DNA from: Latrodectus hesperus
Lineage: Eukaryota > Arthropoda > Arachnida > Araneae > Theridiidae
Reading direction: 5' to 3'
DNA: 64,000 nt
Assembly (NCBI GenBank): GCA_037975125.1
Contig: CM075853.1
Coordinates: forward strand, 87,771,859-87,835,858
In this document: positions 20,667 to 35,430 of the stretch, piece after piece
Numbering within the stretch: position 1 is the stretch's first letter
Layout of the letters: each line of letters begins with the position of its first letter
Notes under the pieces: generated by a model
Databases searched by the model: none
The model's input: the letters and a program-made list of their open reading frames with translations, nothing else
What the model was told of the DNA's origin: nothing
Translations under genes and position numbers: made by a program

Positions 20667-22789
20667 AAAATTTAGTTTTTTTCTTTTTCTAAAGCTGCTA
20701 CAGAATTTTCAATAATTATAAATACTGACAACTCCATTTAAAACTAGAGAACTTAAATTGCATTACAGGTATTTTTAAAATTGCCGTTGTGTCTAATTCT
20801 ACAAATAAGCTGATAATGAATGTTTTTATATAAATAATTTCACTTTCACAATTTTTGCAAATGCATTTATTTATTTTTTAAAACCTACATTATATAAATG
20901 CCCAATATCAAATTCGGTAAAATTTCTATATTTTAGGTACTTTTATCAATGTTTAGTTTTCCATTTGATTACATGGGATTTAACTTTATGGAAGTTAAAA
21001 CTTTAACTTATTATATTTTACGTTGGTAACAAGTAGAAGGAAATTTATTGTTATTATGAAAAGTTCTTTGTTTGGCAAATTAATACTAATCTGAATTTAA
21101 ATTTATGTGAAAAACACCGAACTATTTTTTGTAAGAAATTTGCATATAAAGGTACCTAACAGGAATCATTGAAATTTAATTCTTGTTCTCAAATGATACT
21201 ACAATAATTCGAAAATTTAAATATAAAAATTTTTCGAATATTTTCGAATTAAACATCAATTATTGTAGAACATTTCTTCCTCGGTTATATTATTACAATT
21301 TACAGTTTATTTCAAACTTTAATTTCAAATTAGTTTGAAAAAATTAAAACATTAGTTTTCATTATTTTCCTCCAAAATTCGTAGCTAATAAAATAATAAA
21401 ATTACTAAAGCTGCCAATTTAAAATTATATTATTAAGAAAGTGGAGTATAATTAGAAGTAATAAGACATAGTTTAAAAAGAATTTAAAATAAATAAAATT
21501 TCATATTATATGGAGTTTTCAAAAATTTAATTGAAAATATATGAAAAATATTGTTCAAAATTAATCGTCGACTTTTATGTTCAAATATTTTGTAAATAGA
21601 GTATAAAATTTATAATTTCAATAAATGCTTTATAAAAATTTTACAATATTTTCGAATAGTTTTTCATTTTATATTACAAATCATAGAAATATTAAAATCT
21701 TTCATTCTATTTAAGAAGTCAATAAAAATTCTTCCTATCAAGAAATTAAGCATGTAATGATTCTGCATTATGTTACATTATAAATAAGAATTTTCATCGT
21801 CATTAAAATAAATAAGCAAAACAAGTTTAGAAATTTATGCAAACATTTTATAAGTATTCATAAATAAAATATATATTAGCTATCTTAAATATGTTTACGA
21901 CAAATTTAGTAAACATTTACAATATTCATGAATATGCATGCTACAATATTTATGGATAAGTTAGCTTATAAGAATTCTAACATTTCTACATTTATATACA
22001 ATAAACAAAAAATAAAATCCAGTATAACTGAGAAAACATGCAAGAAAAAGGAAAATTCTATTAAACTACATAGAAATTTAAAAAAATACTTATAAGACAG
22101 TGTAATATTTAAGTTTGTTAAATATCAATTAATATATTAAAATTAGAAATTCAATTCAGTTGTGTTAAGTAAATTTTTTCTGTTCGTACGTCAACAATAT
22201 TCCATCAAATTGAATCTGGAATTTAGTTATCCAGTTTTTCTTCATAAATTCCTTAAGTTTGTTCAATAATTAGAAAATATATAAATAATATTCTTTTAAG
22301 AATATAATCATTTCAGCATAACTAGAAAAATCGTGAAATAAAAATATTGTCTAACAAGATAGTTCCAACGAACTTTTATTTATTCAACCATAAATTTTAG
22401 TATTATTAATAGAGAAAAAATAGAGGAAGATAAATATATAAATTATTTTTAGACGTGATCATTTGTATTTCTTTCTGATTTTAATGAATTCAGTAACTAT
22501 GTATAATTTCAAAGAAATATGGATTAAAAAATTACTATTCCATACACATATATCGTTGCAAATAAATATTAGATAAATATGTAGTCAAAATACAACTCAC
22601 AAACTTTCAAATAAAGCATTAAGAATTCTTTAAAACATATATCACAATATCATTTAAAAGCATTAATGAAGGTGCCACACCGCATTTTAAAATCATTCAT
22701 AATTTACACAAGAGTAGTGATTCTCTTTTACGAATGCAGCTTTCATTCACAAACAAACCAGTCACTGTTGGTTTGCAATGTTAGTATGG
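20667..22789. other. AT-rich noncoding DNA
   Basis: No gene recognised. One compound inverted repeat is listed separately. Confidence 0.55.
21199..21268. repeat. Compound inverted repeat
   Basis: CTACAATAATT (21199-21209) pairs perfectly with AATTATTGTAG (21258-21268). Overlapping inside it, AATTCGAAAAT (21206-21216) pairs with ATTTTCGAATT (21240-21250). The second right arm is offset by a 7-base insertion, so the structure is a bulged hairpin. Confidence 0.6.
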
Positions 22790-22879
22790 CTACTGTTTTG
22801 TAATTGATAAGTATGGTGAGAGGAGTATTTCCGTATCAAATTGTTTTTGATGAGGATTGCCTCTAAACTTTACAGGGTC

Positions 22880-23340
22880 TTTAACCCTAAAATATAAACG
22901 TTTCCTTACCCGCCCCTCCCCTATGGCCCCCTTAAGAGACTACACGCGCCAAATTTAGTAACTGAATAGATGAAAAGGAAAATAAGGAACATTGCTTACC
23001 CGTAGTTCCGGTTTTAACGTGAAATCGTTTAATTCCAAAAAAGCAGTTGCTATATATTTTTCGCATTAAAAATCAGTTCAAATTTGTAAAAATTGGCGAT
23101 ATTATCCCCCCCAAACGTATCACACAATCGTAACGATCGCTCGCAAGTCTCAAAGTGCCCTGAGGACAAACTCCGCCGATTCTTCGGTATCGCCTTCGCT
23201 TGGCGGAGAGGCGTGGTGACGTCACAATTTGGACTGATCCATTCCCACCCGTAGGGCGAAAGGCTGTCTACGAGAACCGAATCCTCACGTTCAATTTTTG
23301 TACACTGGGATTTCTCTGATTTTGTGTTTTTCGGTGCATG
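22880..23340. promoter_or_regulatory. CpG-rich island with a perfect CRE palindrome
   Basis: A sharply GC- and CpG-enriched patch in very AT-rich DNA. It holds the full CRE/ATF palindrome TGACGTCA (23217-23224) and a KLF-like GGCGTGG just upstream (23210-23216). It also holds a 7-bp inverted repeat CTCCGCC/GGCGGAG (23171-23177 and 23202-23208). On the minus strand a donor-like GGGTAAGC lies near 22,998-23,005, so a minus-strand noncoding first exon is possible. A 44-codon minus-strand frame (MRKIYSNCFFGIKRFH...) crosses that donor and has no recognised domain. A conserved repeat with such a core is the main alternative. Confidence 0.4.
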
Positions 23341-24074
23341 GATATTTTTTTCTTTTAATCATTTTGAAATAACTATATTTTTGATTGATTATATTTATCT
23401 AACCATATTGATAAATTCATTAGAGAATTTAAATTACCGATGTTATTAAATAATCGTGAAAGGAAAATATATACAACATCAAATAAAGGAAAGCATTTAT
23501 TCTTTGTTTTTCAAAATGTTTCTCATTTTGATCATAAATTCGCGCAGTTTCTTTTGTGAAAATATATTGCATCTTTTTTTTTAGTTTCGTTTTCAAATTT
23601 CTTCAGCATTATTTTTATTTTGCAATGACGAAAAAAATTATGTTATTATCATTGTGCAAAATAAAATTACAATGTACTGAGCAAGAATTTTATGCACGAA
23701 TTTTTTTATGATTCATGATACATAATTTTTTACTATTATTCTTTATTTATAAATCATAATGATGTTTTATTAATTATTTTCTTGCATATAATCCTTACTT
23801 CATAATAAATTTTTGAAAAGTGCAAGAAAAACTTAATCCATTATTTCATTTTTCCTTAATATTTGCATACATATTTATTACTTTTTCTCTCTTCTAATTT
23901 AAAAAAGAAAAAAATTCTTAAATAATTTTCCTACAAATACCAGAATTCTCCATAATAAAATGATTCCAAGCAGTTGTCAATAAATTATAAATATGAATGG
24001 AAAACAATATTTTAATGTGGTATGGAATTTTTGTTAATTAGCACATTTATTTATATATTTTCATAAGACAAAGT
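23341..24074. other. Very AT-rich noncoding DNA, nothing recognised
   Basis: No features supported. Confidence 0.55.
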
Positions 24075-24133
24075 CCAATTTCGGAGAAATTCAGTTGTGA
24101 TGTTCTTGCATCACGTCTGAATTTCTCCAAAAT

Positions 24134-24137
<4 letters not shown>
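24075..24137 (+). repeat. Hairpin with 20-bp stem and 6-base loop
   Basis: GGAGAAATTCAG (24083-24094) pairs with CTGAATTTCTCC (24117-24128). GTGATG (24097-24102) pairs with CATCAC (24109-24114). There is a 2-by-2 internal mismatch and a 6-base loop TTCTTG. Partial pairing continues outward (CAATTTC with AAAATATTG). The size and shape are somewhat like a small RNA precursor, but the core of 46 bases is shorter than usual for a miRNA hairpin. It directly abuts a TA array. Confidence 0.55.
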
Positions 24138-24178
<41 letters not shown>

Positions 24179-24198
24179 GTATATATATGTATATGTAT
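24138..24198. repeat. (TA)n microsatellite with TATG variants
   Basis: A pure TA run of about 35 bases is followed by interrupted TATATG/TATG units. It is the first long TA array from the left end. Confidence 0.9.
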
Positions 24199-26022
<1,824 letters not shown>

Positions 26023-26299
26023 AACATGACTAGTTTATTGACGAATGATTCCATATGATAAGACACTGGAAATAATTTAATCTTATAAAGAGAAAAGAAA
26101 AAAAAACTTTAATTTAAAATAAGGTGATCAAAAACGTTATTAATGTTTTAAATTTGGATTCGCTACTACGTTTCCTGAAAAAAACTTAGATGGAAACTCA
26201 GGAAACAAGATTCAAGCTGCAGTTAACGACAAAAAGCAGGTTTTTCTCATAATTGATTAAAAAAATTTAAATAAATAAATGATTTATATATCTAAAACC

Positions 26300-26760
26300 A
26301 GGCTGATTGGATATTGCCCCTTTACAGCACAAGAGTCGGAAGTCATGGAATCTTAAGCCCGCCACACACGATAGGATTTTTTCGTGGAAAACTGGTATTT
26401 TGAACAAGTGTGTGGGGAAGTTGGACACACACAGGCTCAAGAAAATTCAAATAAGCTCAAATTTTAATAAAATATATAAATGTGGCGAACACCACACCGA
26501 AAGTGAGTGGGTATTCGTAATTTGGAACTAGGGAACAAGCAGAAGTACCTCAGACTTGGTCAGCCACCACCAAAAGTATAACTTTACATGGAGGATTTTG
26601 TGATTATGACATATTTAAAGTGATCCAGCAGGCATTAGGGAACACAATGGTTCTTGAATTGAGTAGAGATTCGAAACAACGATCTTTCGACAATAAGAAC
26701 GAACACGAACGTCCTAACCAACCAGAATTCATTCACTTGTCATCATGAAGAATTTGGTAA
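26300..26760. other. GC-elevated patch, unidentified
   Basis: The patch has higher GC than its flanks and a plus-strand open frame at 26307-26531 with no recognised domain. The words CCACACAC (about 26355-26362) and GTGTGTGG (about 26409-26416) form a short inverted pair. It may be an old repeat, and I cannot assign it. Confidence 0.35.
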
Positions 26761-28286
26761 GACGATCTAAAAAGTTTTCAAATCTTTTGAGCAAAGTTGT
26801 GGGTAATTGCTATCTTTATAGAAAAGAACAGAAATAAAATTTTAAAAGTAATGAAAGAAATATAAAACGTAGTTTGATTTTTGGTTACTATACGATCACT
26901 TAGTAACGATTGTTAATGAAAGTCATGAAATAAATAATAGATATTACTACAATGGCCTAGCATTTTTGCTGCCTGTTCTTTTTGTGGTCAAGTTTTCGAG
27001 GGATAAAACTAAATTAGTTGGTAAGTAGGATTCTTGTTTCAACCTATTTAACATGTGTTGTATTTATTTTATGCATTTTTCTTAAGATAAGCGAGAAGTT
27101 TAAAACTGAAAAAGTATAGAAAAAATAAAGTTAATGAATATTTCACGTGAAGATTTCAAAACTGAAATGCTCTTATTATAGAAGCTCATAACCTGATTAA
27201 AGTAGTGAATTAATTTTATAATGAATATAATATTTTGACAAACGGGTAAATGAGTAATTTATTCAACATTTATAGCTACAGAATTAGTACCCTTGAAAAA
27301 AAAAGCTGAAAAGAATCTTTAAGGAATACAGAAATGTAAAATGTTTTATTTTTGGCATCAAGAGTTCGATTCATTAGAGTTAACAAAAGCTAAAAGCAAT
27401 TTGATTATTTTTCCGGAGAAAAAATTTTATCTATCTCCAAGTAAGAAAATTAATTTTCTGGACCAACGAATACTTTTATTTCATTTGAATGTATCAAGAC
27501 CAAGAACTGGAGGTTCGCCAAGAGAGTAAAGTCTCCTTCCCTGGACGTTATTCAGGATACTGTACTGAGAAATAAGCAAAATTTCTAAAAATAACCCATC
27601 AAATGAGTTAAGAAAATTTCTTGTCATGATTTCCATAAATGGCGATTCAATCTATTGGATTATTATTTCCAGAATTTTATGTTTACTTGATAAAGACTCC
27701 CATTTGTCAGTAAAAATAAACAAAATCATAAATATCTTCCTCTTTCTAAGACGCTTTAATAATACTTGGACAACCTTTAATAATACAAATACAAAGAGTT
27801 TTTTTTAATTGAATAAATTTATTTGTTATAGTTGCAACTCAAATATCACAATTTTTGTCATTAAAAAGGGGTTTCTAAATTTATCCCCCCTAAAACTTTA
27901 TTCTAGACCAGTTTTTGAACAATCTTTTTGTCTGTTTTGTTTCTTTCTTAAATATGATAAATTTCCCATAAAAGGAAGCTATATATTTAATTTGAGAAAT
28001 ACTATTACAATATAATTAATAATTTTGGCGAGTTAATTTTATTATTTATCATTCGAATTAAAGAAATCGCATTAATTTGGAAAAGTATACACTGTGGTAC
28101 AAAAAAAATTTCATGAATTCATCTATCTAAATAGCCTGCTGTTTATAAAATATCAAAAAAAATCAGTTTTGTTATCATATCGAAAAATTGAAATAATTCT
28201 TATTAATTTTGTTACACATAGTTTGCCTTTTTAACGTTGCTAATAAATAATAAGTGAAAAATCTATTATTTTTCTTTCTTTTATTT

Positions 28287-28290
<4 letters not shown>
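26761..28290. other. AT-rich noncoding DNA, nothing recognised
   Basis: Three open frames of 60-68 codons (27341, 27626, 27809) have no domain or splice context and are within chance expectation. Confidence 0.5.

Positions 28291-28346
<56 letters not shown>
28291..28346. repeat. (TA)n microsatellite, 56 bp
   Basis: A pure TA array. Confidence 0.95.
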
Positions 28347-28347
<1 letters not shown>

Positions 28348-28504
28348 TGTTAAAAAATCAGCAGTGTATATGTGTGCAGTTAAAAATTAACTGGCGAATT
28401 TTAATTGATTAAAAAGTTGCATAGAAATACACACACAGTGAATCAGATTAAAACTTATATTTCTTTGCCAAAATGATAAAAACTAACTTCAGTTAAAAAT
28501 TAAT

Positions 28505-28615
28505 TGGGGCCAACTCGACTTACTCGGTATGATCACTTTCTGGAGTCATGGACTTGGTTTAGGTATGCTGACAAATAGGGATTGGCAACAGCAACAGTAT
28601 GTAATGTATAGAGAC
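28505..28615 (+). other. Possible 3' fragment of a family-A SINE
   Basis: The words GGTATG, GACTTGGTTTAGGT and GGCAACAGCAACAG recall GGTATGG, GACTTGGTTCACAGGT and GGTAACAACAA in the copy at 5.4 kb. Spacing differs and no tRNA head is present, so this is weak. Confidence 0.25.
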
Positions 28616-30164
28616 AGAAAACATGGAAACATTGTTAATATCAGAAAATCTTTTGTGCTTAAATTAATGTTAAGAAAATTTATATGAAATTTTATTAGTA
28701 ATATTTCCAAATCATTTGAAACTTTTATCTTACTTTAAAATCATTCTAATCCTAGCTCATGTGATTGAATGCATCCTTTTAAATAATTTTCTTTTTATAT
28801 TTTGATTTTATCACTTTTACATTTTTCATCAATTTTATATATTTATCAAAAACTGGGAAAAAAATTGTTTCATTCTTTTTCACAATATGCAAATGAACTT
28901 TTTTCTAGTATTTCTGCTTTTAAAGATTTAAACAAATGAAAAGCTACGAGAAAATACGTTATGTAAATGCTGATACGGTCATTATATTTAATGCACTAGC
29001 ATTATTTATCACTGGAATTTAAAATATAGTTCCCTTTTACAAGTAATACAGAAAAAATAAAAAGTTATGTATTTCTTTGTTAATTTTTCCTAAATTCCCG
29101 ATAAAGTACCTTCGAAATTTTAAGAAAAACATAGAATTTTCGAAAAAAAGGAACATTTTAACTTACACGAAAAACTCTTTTTTCTAAAAAGAAATATACT
29201 TTCCTTAAATGTTGAAACTCACAAGTACTTTTAATTTAGAATATATGCAAATGATATTAAGTTTCCTTTTTTTCACATTTTTTTTTAATTATTTAATATG
29301 AAGCAAGAATATTGTTCTGGCTTTATATTAAATAATATTTTCTTTTGGTAAATATTTTCTCGAAGCAAGTTTCAGGGACATTCGAAATAATCTCACTTTA
29401 GGAAATTCAGAAGCTTACATCAATTTCATTTTGTGTGGTTTCTAGTTAGCTAAAAATATGTCAAAACATACAAGATAATTTAATATAGGGTAAGCAAATT
29501 ATAATAAATAAAATTAAACAGCTAGTTAGGAAACATAGCTGAAGATATTTCCAAAATATTAACTAATATATTAATTCAGTATTTTCGAGTTAATACCCTG
29601 CGTTATTTTTTCAAATCTTTCAATTTCTAAGTTAATTTAGACTTGTGCATCAAAAAAAAATATTAGCTATATTTGAGTATTTTCTATTTCAAAATCATCT
29701 GACGTCTTATATTGTATTTCTTAATTGGAAATGTTGGTTTATTTTAAGAGGGCTACATAAATTACCTTACAAATATGTATGAGACATGCTATGTCTAAAA
29801 TATATGTGTTTAACAGAAATGCTTAGAACTGTGTGAAGAAGTATAGTTTTCGTAGACAAAACATTCTATCATTTTTAACCGAATATGCTATTTAAATAAC
29901 TCTTCTCGGCGCTAGTCTTTATTTAGAAATGAATTTTTATTTTTTAAAACTAAATTTTGAGCACTTATTTGTGGAAGTGGAAGTAATCCAATAGTAAGAA
30001 AATATTCGTTTTCTTTTAATAAAATATATAAATAGGGTTTTGATTATCATTCTTTTTATTTGATTTTAATTTCCAAGCATCACTCCTTGTGGGCAGTTCT
30101 TTCATTAGGGTGACCACCTACTTCTGTACTTGGTTTATACTAATGGGAGGTCTATATGGTCGAA
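28616..30164. other. AT-rich noncoding DNA, nothing recognised
   Basis: No features supported. Confidence 0.55.
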
Positions 30165-30235
30165 GAACTGGTCTTGCTTTAATTTTCTTGAACCAATCAG
30201 AGTCACCGTGTTGAGAGGGAATATCAACATTAAGT
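30165..30235 (+). repeat. Unnamed dispersed repeat, copy 1
   Basis: The core (ACTGGTCTTGCTTTAATTTT followed by CTTGAACCAATCAGAG and TTGAGAGGGAAT) is similar, by eye about two thirds identical, to 60034-60105. A GC-elevated context reaches back to about 30,080. Just upstream, TGGGAGGTCTAT matches the minus strand of the family-C SINE at 12.3 kb, so the repeat may be an extended SINE. Confidence 0.45.
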
Positions 30236-31016
30236 ACTCGTAGAGACATTCGATAAGTTATTAAAATGCTAAAAGCAAAGGAGAGAAAGAAAAAGGTTTT
30301 TCATGTTATTTAATTTTCAAAATATTTCTAAATAAACATTCTTAGCAGATGAAAAAAATAATGACCCATTTCCATGAAAGTTATAAATAATACTGAAATC
30401 TAGAGACTGAATTATATGACTGTATTAAAGATAATTTGAACTATTTTAAAACTAAAAAGAAAAAATCGAGAACTGTTTCATTTGCTCTCTATTTTCTGAT
30501 TTCAAACAAGAATAGGAATAAAGCATATTCTGTTGTTGATTAAAAAGCTGTATATTCTGAATTGTACATTAATTTTATACAAAATTTAATGCTTGAAATT
30601 ATACCTCACAATATTAATAATGTATCTTATTACTTTTCAGTGCAAATAATGATGCATGTTAATTGATATTTTAAATTAAAATTACATGTAATGTTTCAGT
30701 TCAATATTTTTTAGTTCCAGACAATTAATAATCAAGTTTTGATTAATAGAGAAAAAAATGTTAAATTTATAAAAATATAAAATAATAATTTTTACTATAA
30801 CATTTTATTTATTGATCAAAATGTGATAAGTTCTAATAATAATTATAAACGATACATATTAACTATGTAAACGTAAATAACGAATGTTTTTTAACGGATT
30901 GTTTAAAAAAAAAAGAATTTATGTAAAATATTTAGATTTTCTTTACAAAAATATGTTTTGGTTATTTAATGGTACTTGCTACTGTTCGAGAAAAAAATTT
31001 AATGGATGCATGAATA
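30236..31016. other. AT-rich noncoding DNA, nothing recognised
   Basis: No features supported. Confidence 0.5.
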
Positions 31017-31137
<121 letters not shown>

Positions 31138-32959
31138 CCTCAAGTTTGTCCAGCTTTGAATTGAGTACAATCAGGACATGAAATTGAATTAAACATGCAT
31201 CAAAATGTTGTTTCGGTTAAATTTAAAACATAAACTGTGTTTCATTTTGCAATTTTGTTTAAACAGAGTTCGTAATTAATTTGAACCGCAATTAAAGTTG
31301 GTTTCAACTTATTGTAAAGTTGCTTATGTTGTGATACACAATGTTTCCGAACTCTGCTCGTTTAAATAAATGGAAGTATAGGATTCATTGCAATATTTAA
31401 ATTGCTAGATAACAAAATATCATTATCAGTAAAAATATTATATTCTTTCCTATATTCTCAGAATGTAATTTAAAAAAAATAGCTTAGTTTTTCGATTTTT
31501 ATAAAATTATGTGTCCCCATAGCGAACCTATTTGTGGTTTTAAAATATGCCGCTTGTGGAAAATGAATTAAAATGCAGATGAAAAGGATCAAGAATTCCA
31601 TGTTTGTTTATTTCGAAAATGAAGGGTATTTCAAACTTTTCAAACCGCATTCAATTTGTTTTTAGCTGATTCAGATCTCCTTTCGTGATAAATACAGCTT
31701 TTTAAACAAAGATAAGTAAATGGTAAATATCATTGAAAAATAGTAAACATATTTTCTCATATTTGTTATTTTTTCAAAAATGCTAAGCACACTTTTTCAA
31801 CTGGACCATTCCAGTTAAACATATAAATGAAATTTTGGTAAAATTTTGGAAAATGCATTTTTAAACGTGGATGTTTAACATGATCACAAAATGCAGAGTG
31901 AAGATATACAAACTCATGAAAACTACTCTGCCAAGGAATTGTGTTTCGTTATATGATATGATATAGCGAAATATTTGTCTGTGAGGATTTCTTAAATATC
32001 TGATTCCGAAAAAAATATGTAGGGATGTAGCAATATTACATTGAAATCATTACAGAAATTAATTTCGGTTTCCAGTTATAAGCTAATTTTGAAATCAAAT
32101 GATCAACGATAACATCAAATTATTCAATGATATTTTTATGCTTAATTTAATCACAACATTAGTGAAATTTGTTCCGAACAAGGATAATTTGTAAAACCAA
32201 ATATTATGCTTTGTAACTAATTTTTTTGCTTAGTATATTATATATATTTTCAAGTTATTTTTTACATGACTATATTATGATTTCAAATTTGATTATTATA
32301 TAAATGATTATGAAAATAATAAACTTTTATCAGATCCCAACGAAATTTCTAATGTGAATATCAACATTCAAATCTCTAATAATTGCATTGTTTAGGAATA
32401 TCAGTATTGGACGAAACTATTATAGTAAACTTGTATTTCACACACAAATGAATATTAAAGTTCAATTATACTCGCCAAAAATTATCGTTATTTAACTTTT
32501 TATTGTTTTTTATAGAAAAAAAAATAAATTCTATGTGTGTATGGTTTAAATTATTAATTCAATAGTAAATACATAATTCCATTAATATTTATATTATACA
32601 TGTATATGTAAAATATAAATTGACCTTACAAATGATCTGAATTGTTTTTATCTTACATGAATGCTTTATCTTTAATAATAAAATATTAGAAATATAATGT
32701 TATTATAATACAAACTTTATGTGAGAATGTTTAGTTATACTCTTGAGATTTTTAATCTTATTTTAAAAATGGCAGTTTAATTTTCAAATATAAATAAGAG
32801 GTGAATCAAAATGCTCAGAAATAGTCAAACACAATCTGTATTTGTTCATCACTTCCAAAGTACAAAAATACAATAAGAGGTTCATTAAAATGCAAATATA
32901 GAACAATCTCTCTTTTCACACTACGCAAGTACAGAAGTAAAAAATTATATATTCTCCCC
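31138..32959. other. AT-rich noncoding DNA, nothing recognised
   Basis: No features supported. Confidence 0.55.
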
Positions 32960-33150
32960 TACACTACGGATTTTATTCTCCAGACAGCTTATTTTACTGT
33001 GTTCATCTGGGGCGGAAGTAAAGTCTGCCTGAGGCCAAAATTATATGACATGTTGAACTTGCGGAGTTAGTAAGATTTAGCTGCGCCAAGTGAAACTCCC
33101 AGACCATGGTTTCTACCTCATATAAGAATAACCCAACTCTTAAACCAGTA
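32960..33150 (-). repeat. Probable tRNA-derived SINE, family D, minus strand
   Basis: On the minus strand CTGGTTTAAGAGTTGGG resembles an A-box region. After about 40 bases, GTCTGGGAGTTTCACTTGGC resembles a mutated B box. Further on, GGCCTCAGGCAGACTTTACT and TCCGCCCCAGATG recall GGCCTGAGTTTCCACTTC-TAGATG of the copy at 61.4 kb. The patch is clearly richer in GC than its flanks. Confidence 0.4.
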
Positions 33151-33166
33151 AACATTCATCTGAACA

Positions 33167-33208
33167 ATCGTGAAAATAATAAAGAAAGATCGTGAAAATA
33201 ATAAAGAT
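33167..33208 (+). repeat. 22-bp tandem duplication
   Basis: ATCGTGAAAATAATAAAGA occurs at 33167 and again at 33189, exactly 22 bases apart. It is a recent local duplication. Confidence 0.8.
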
Positions 33209-34338
33209 ACAACCTTGTTGTCATAAAAATCATGCATTTTAACATACTTAAATTCTTAAGTAATTCTTCGTTATTTTTCTGATTATTTAACAGAGCTAGT
33301 ATATTAAAAAATTTAACTTTTTCATCTTGTCGTAATATTTATAACAGTCGTGCTATAGAAAATAAATTGCTTATAAATGAAAAAGTTAAATCATTTATAT
33401 TATTTCTAATATTATTTTTTTTTCCTCTATGAAATTAATTTCTACATTCATGAATATGAAACAATGGATAATATATTTTACCCTATTTACATTACTATAA
33501 TCAGTTCGTGCATGTAACTTAATGATGATTTCAGATTTAAGAAGGAGCTACATATTTTTCCTTTTTCCCCTTTAAAATAAATAGACTTTCTAAGCAAATG
33601 TGAAATATAAAAAATATTAAAACATCAGTGGATATAATGATTAACTCTATTTAAAATAATTATATTCAATTTATATTCAGAAAGTATTCATGATTTGTAA
33701 ATTTAAATTAAAAGGAAAGATTATGTTTTCTTCTGAGTATTTTGTTTAGTTTAAGGATACTTTAATTTTATTAAGAATGATTTACAAGATCATGCCTTAG
33801 ATTTTTCCTTAAAAAACAATTATTAGACAGGTTTTCTTATCAAATAAGGTTACCATCAACAGTTAATGAATTAATTTGAATATTTTGATAAACTGGCTTT
33901 CATAACAATATTTCCACTTTTTTATATTTTTGAATTAAGTTATGTTTTATTGATATTAACAAATAAAATGAAATATTAAAATTTGATCATCTCAATTCTA
34001 TTAAAATAAAATAGTTTATAAAAAAATCTTGCAAAATTTAGAAAAATCAATATTACTTAAAAAATGAATTGTCAGATAGTAATACTGTGGATTGTGAGAT
34101 TATGTAAAATATTTCAATCACAATAATATCATTTAAGCATATAATAATAAAGTTGAAACTAATTACATTCAGTTATCATGAACTCCAATCTTAAAAGAAT
34201 TAAAAGATACAAACAATGATTCAGGCGGCGTGATACATTTCAACACTCTCGTACACCGCTTTCATTTGCTTTCTGTATGATTGTCTGCTATACATCTATC
34301 AGTTCATAAGGCTCTCAACTATAAAATATGCAATAAAA

Positions 34339-34342
<4 letters not shown>
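33209..34342. other. AT-rich noncoding DNA
   Basis: No gene. A short stretch at about 34,225-34,320 (TTTGCTTTCTGTATGAT and ATCTATCAGTTCAT) may be a remnant of a family-C SINE tail. Confidence 0.45.

Positions 34343-34388
<46 letters not shown>
34343..34388. repeat. (TA)n microsatellite, 46 bp
   Basis: A pure TA array. Confidence 0.95.
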
Positions 34389-34390
<2 letters not shown>

Positions 34391-34554
34391 AATATGTATG
34401 TTTATTCCAAAAGTTGAAATGTAAAAATTCATCAAATGTTTCTTTGTGATTAAGAGATTTACTCGTGTGAAACATATTTATTCATGAAGCAAAAGTAAGG
34501 AATTACATACAAAGAGGGAAACAATGTTGAATCTTCATAAATCAAAAATTAGGC

Positions 34555-34830
34555 AACAGTGAGCTGGTTAGTCAAGGCATTCGCTCTTGTTATCAAATGG
34601 TAGTGAGTTCAAATCCAAATCCAACCGAAGATCCGTCTAGGGTACGTAAAATACATGGTGGTCGCAATGTTTTTTTTAAATGAAATGATACATCTGTGTT
34701 TGGCAGATCAAGTTCGTGGTCTTCTACTTGGTCCTTGCTTACATATTACGAACGTCCACCCATTCTTGGGGTCCAAGATCGCATAAACACTGAGTGTGTC
34801 ACTAGACAAAATGCTGAAAGTTTTGTGAAT
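34555..34830 (+). repeat. tRNA-derived SINE, family D
   Basis: The tRNA-like head has an A-box region GTGAGCTGGTTAGTCAAGGC (34559-34578) and a B box GAGTTCAAATCC (34605-34616), followed by CAACCGAAGATC. The phrase GGTAGTGRGTT...CCGAAG is shared with the copy at 61.4 kb. The body runs through GTACGTAAAATACATGGTGG and CACCCATTCTTGGGGTCCAA. The exact 3' end is uncertain. Confidence 0.6.
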
Positions 34831-35089
34831 AGATCCTAAACAATCGGGCATTGTAAGATTAATATTATTAAGTCATAAAATATTTTCATATTGAAATTAT
34901 AAAGAAAAATTAATTTAAAATGAAAATCCACAAACAAAAAATATATTAGAAAAGTGACTGATATTTTTGATCGTACTTTCTATGTGGTAAACAACATGAA
35001 CTTCTTGAATGGGTTCATTGTATTTGCCCTGCCATTTTAAATGAAAAAAATATTAATATAAGACAGTAATAAATCATTTGTTTTAGTTT

Positions 35090-35283
35090 AGCGACGACTG
35101 TGTATAACTATTTATCATTATATCTTTAACAGCAAAAATGTATGCAATTTATATTCACATTAGTTAATTATCTCTTATAACAATACATGTTTATACTCTC
35201 CGAACTTTTCGAAGAGTTTAAAATTGTATATACAAAGTTTATGCAAGCAACATGATTAAGTAAATAGAACACGCATTCTTAAT
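35090..35283 (+). repeat. Diverged direct repeat, copy 1
   Basis: Landmarks TTTAACAGCA, CATTAGTTAATTATCTCTTA, TAACAATACATGTTTA and CGAAGA recur in the same order about 345 bases downstream (35431-35617). It is a local duplication with moderate divergence. Confidence 0.65.
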
Positions 35284-35430
35284 GGATGTATAAAAAACAA
35301 AATTTCAGGAAAGTTTAATATAGAAATAAATTTGTGCTATGTCAGTAATAATACACCAACTTAATAAATTACTTATAAGGTAAAATTTTCAGCAACTTGC
35401 TAATACAAAACTTATAAATTATTTATTTCA

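Noticed and set aside
34225..34320. Separate family-C SINE copy
   Set aside because: Only TTTGCTTTCTGTATG and a loose tail resemble family C, with no B box, so it is mentioned only as a possible remnant.
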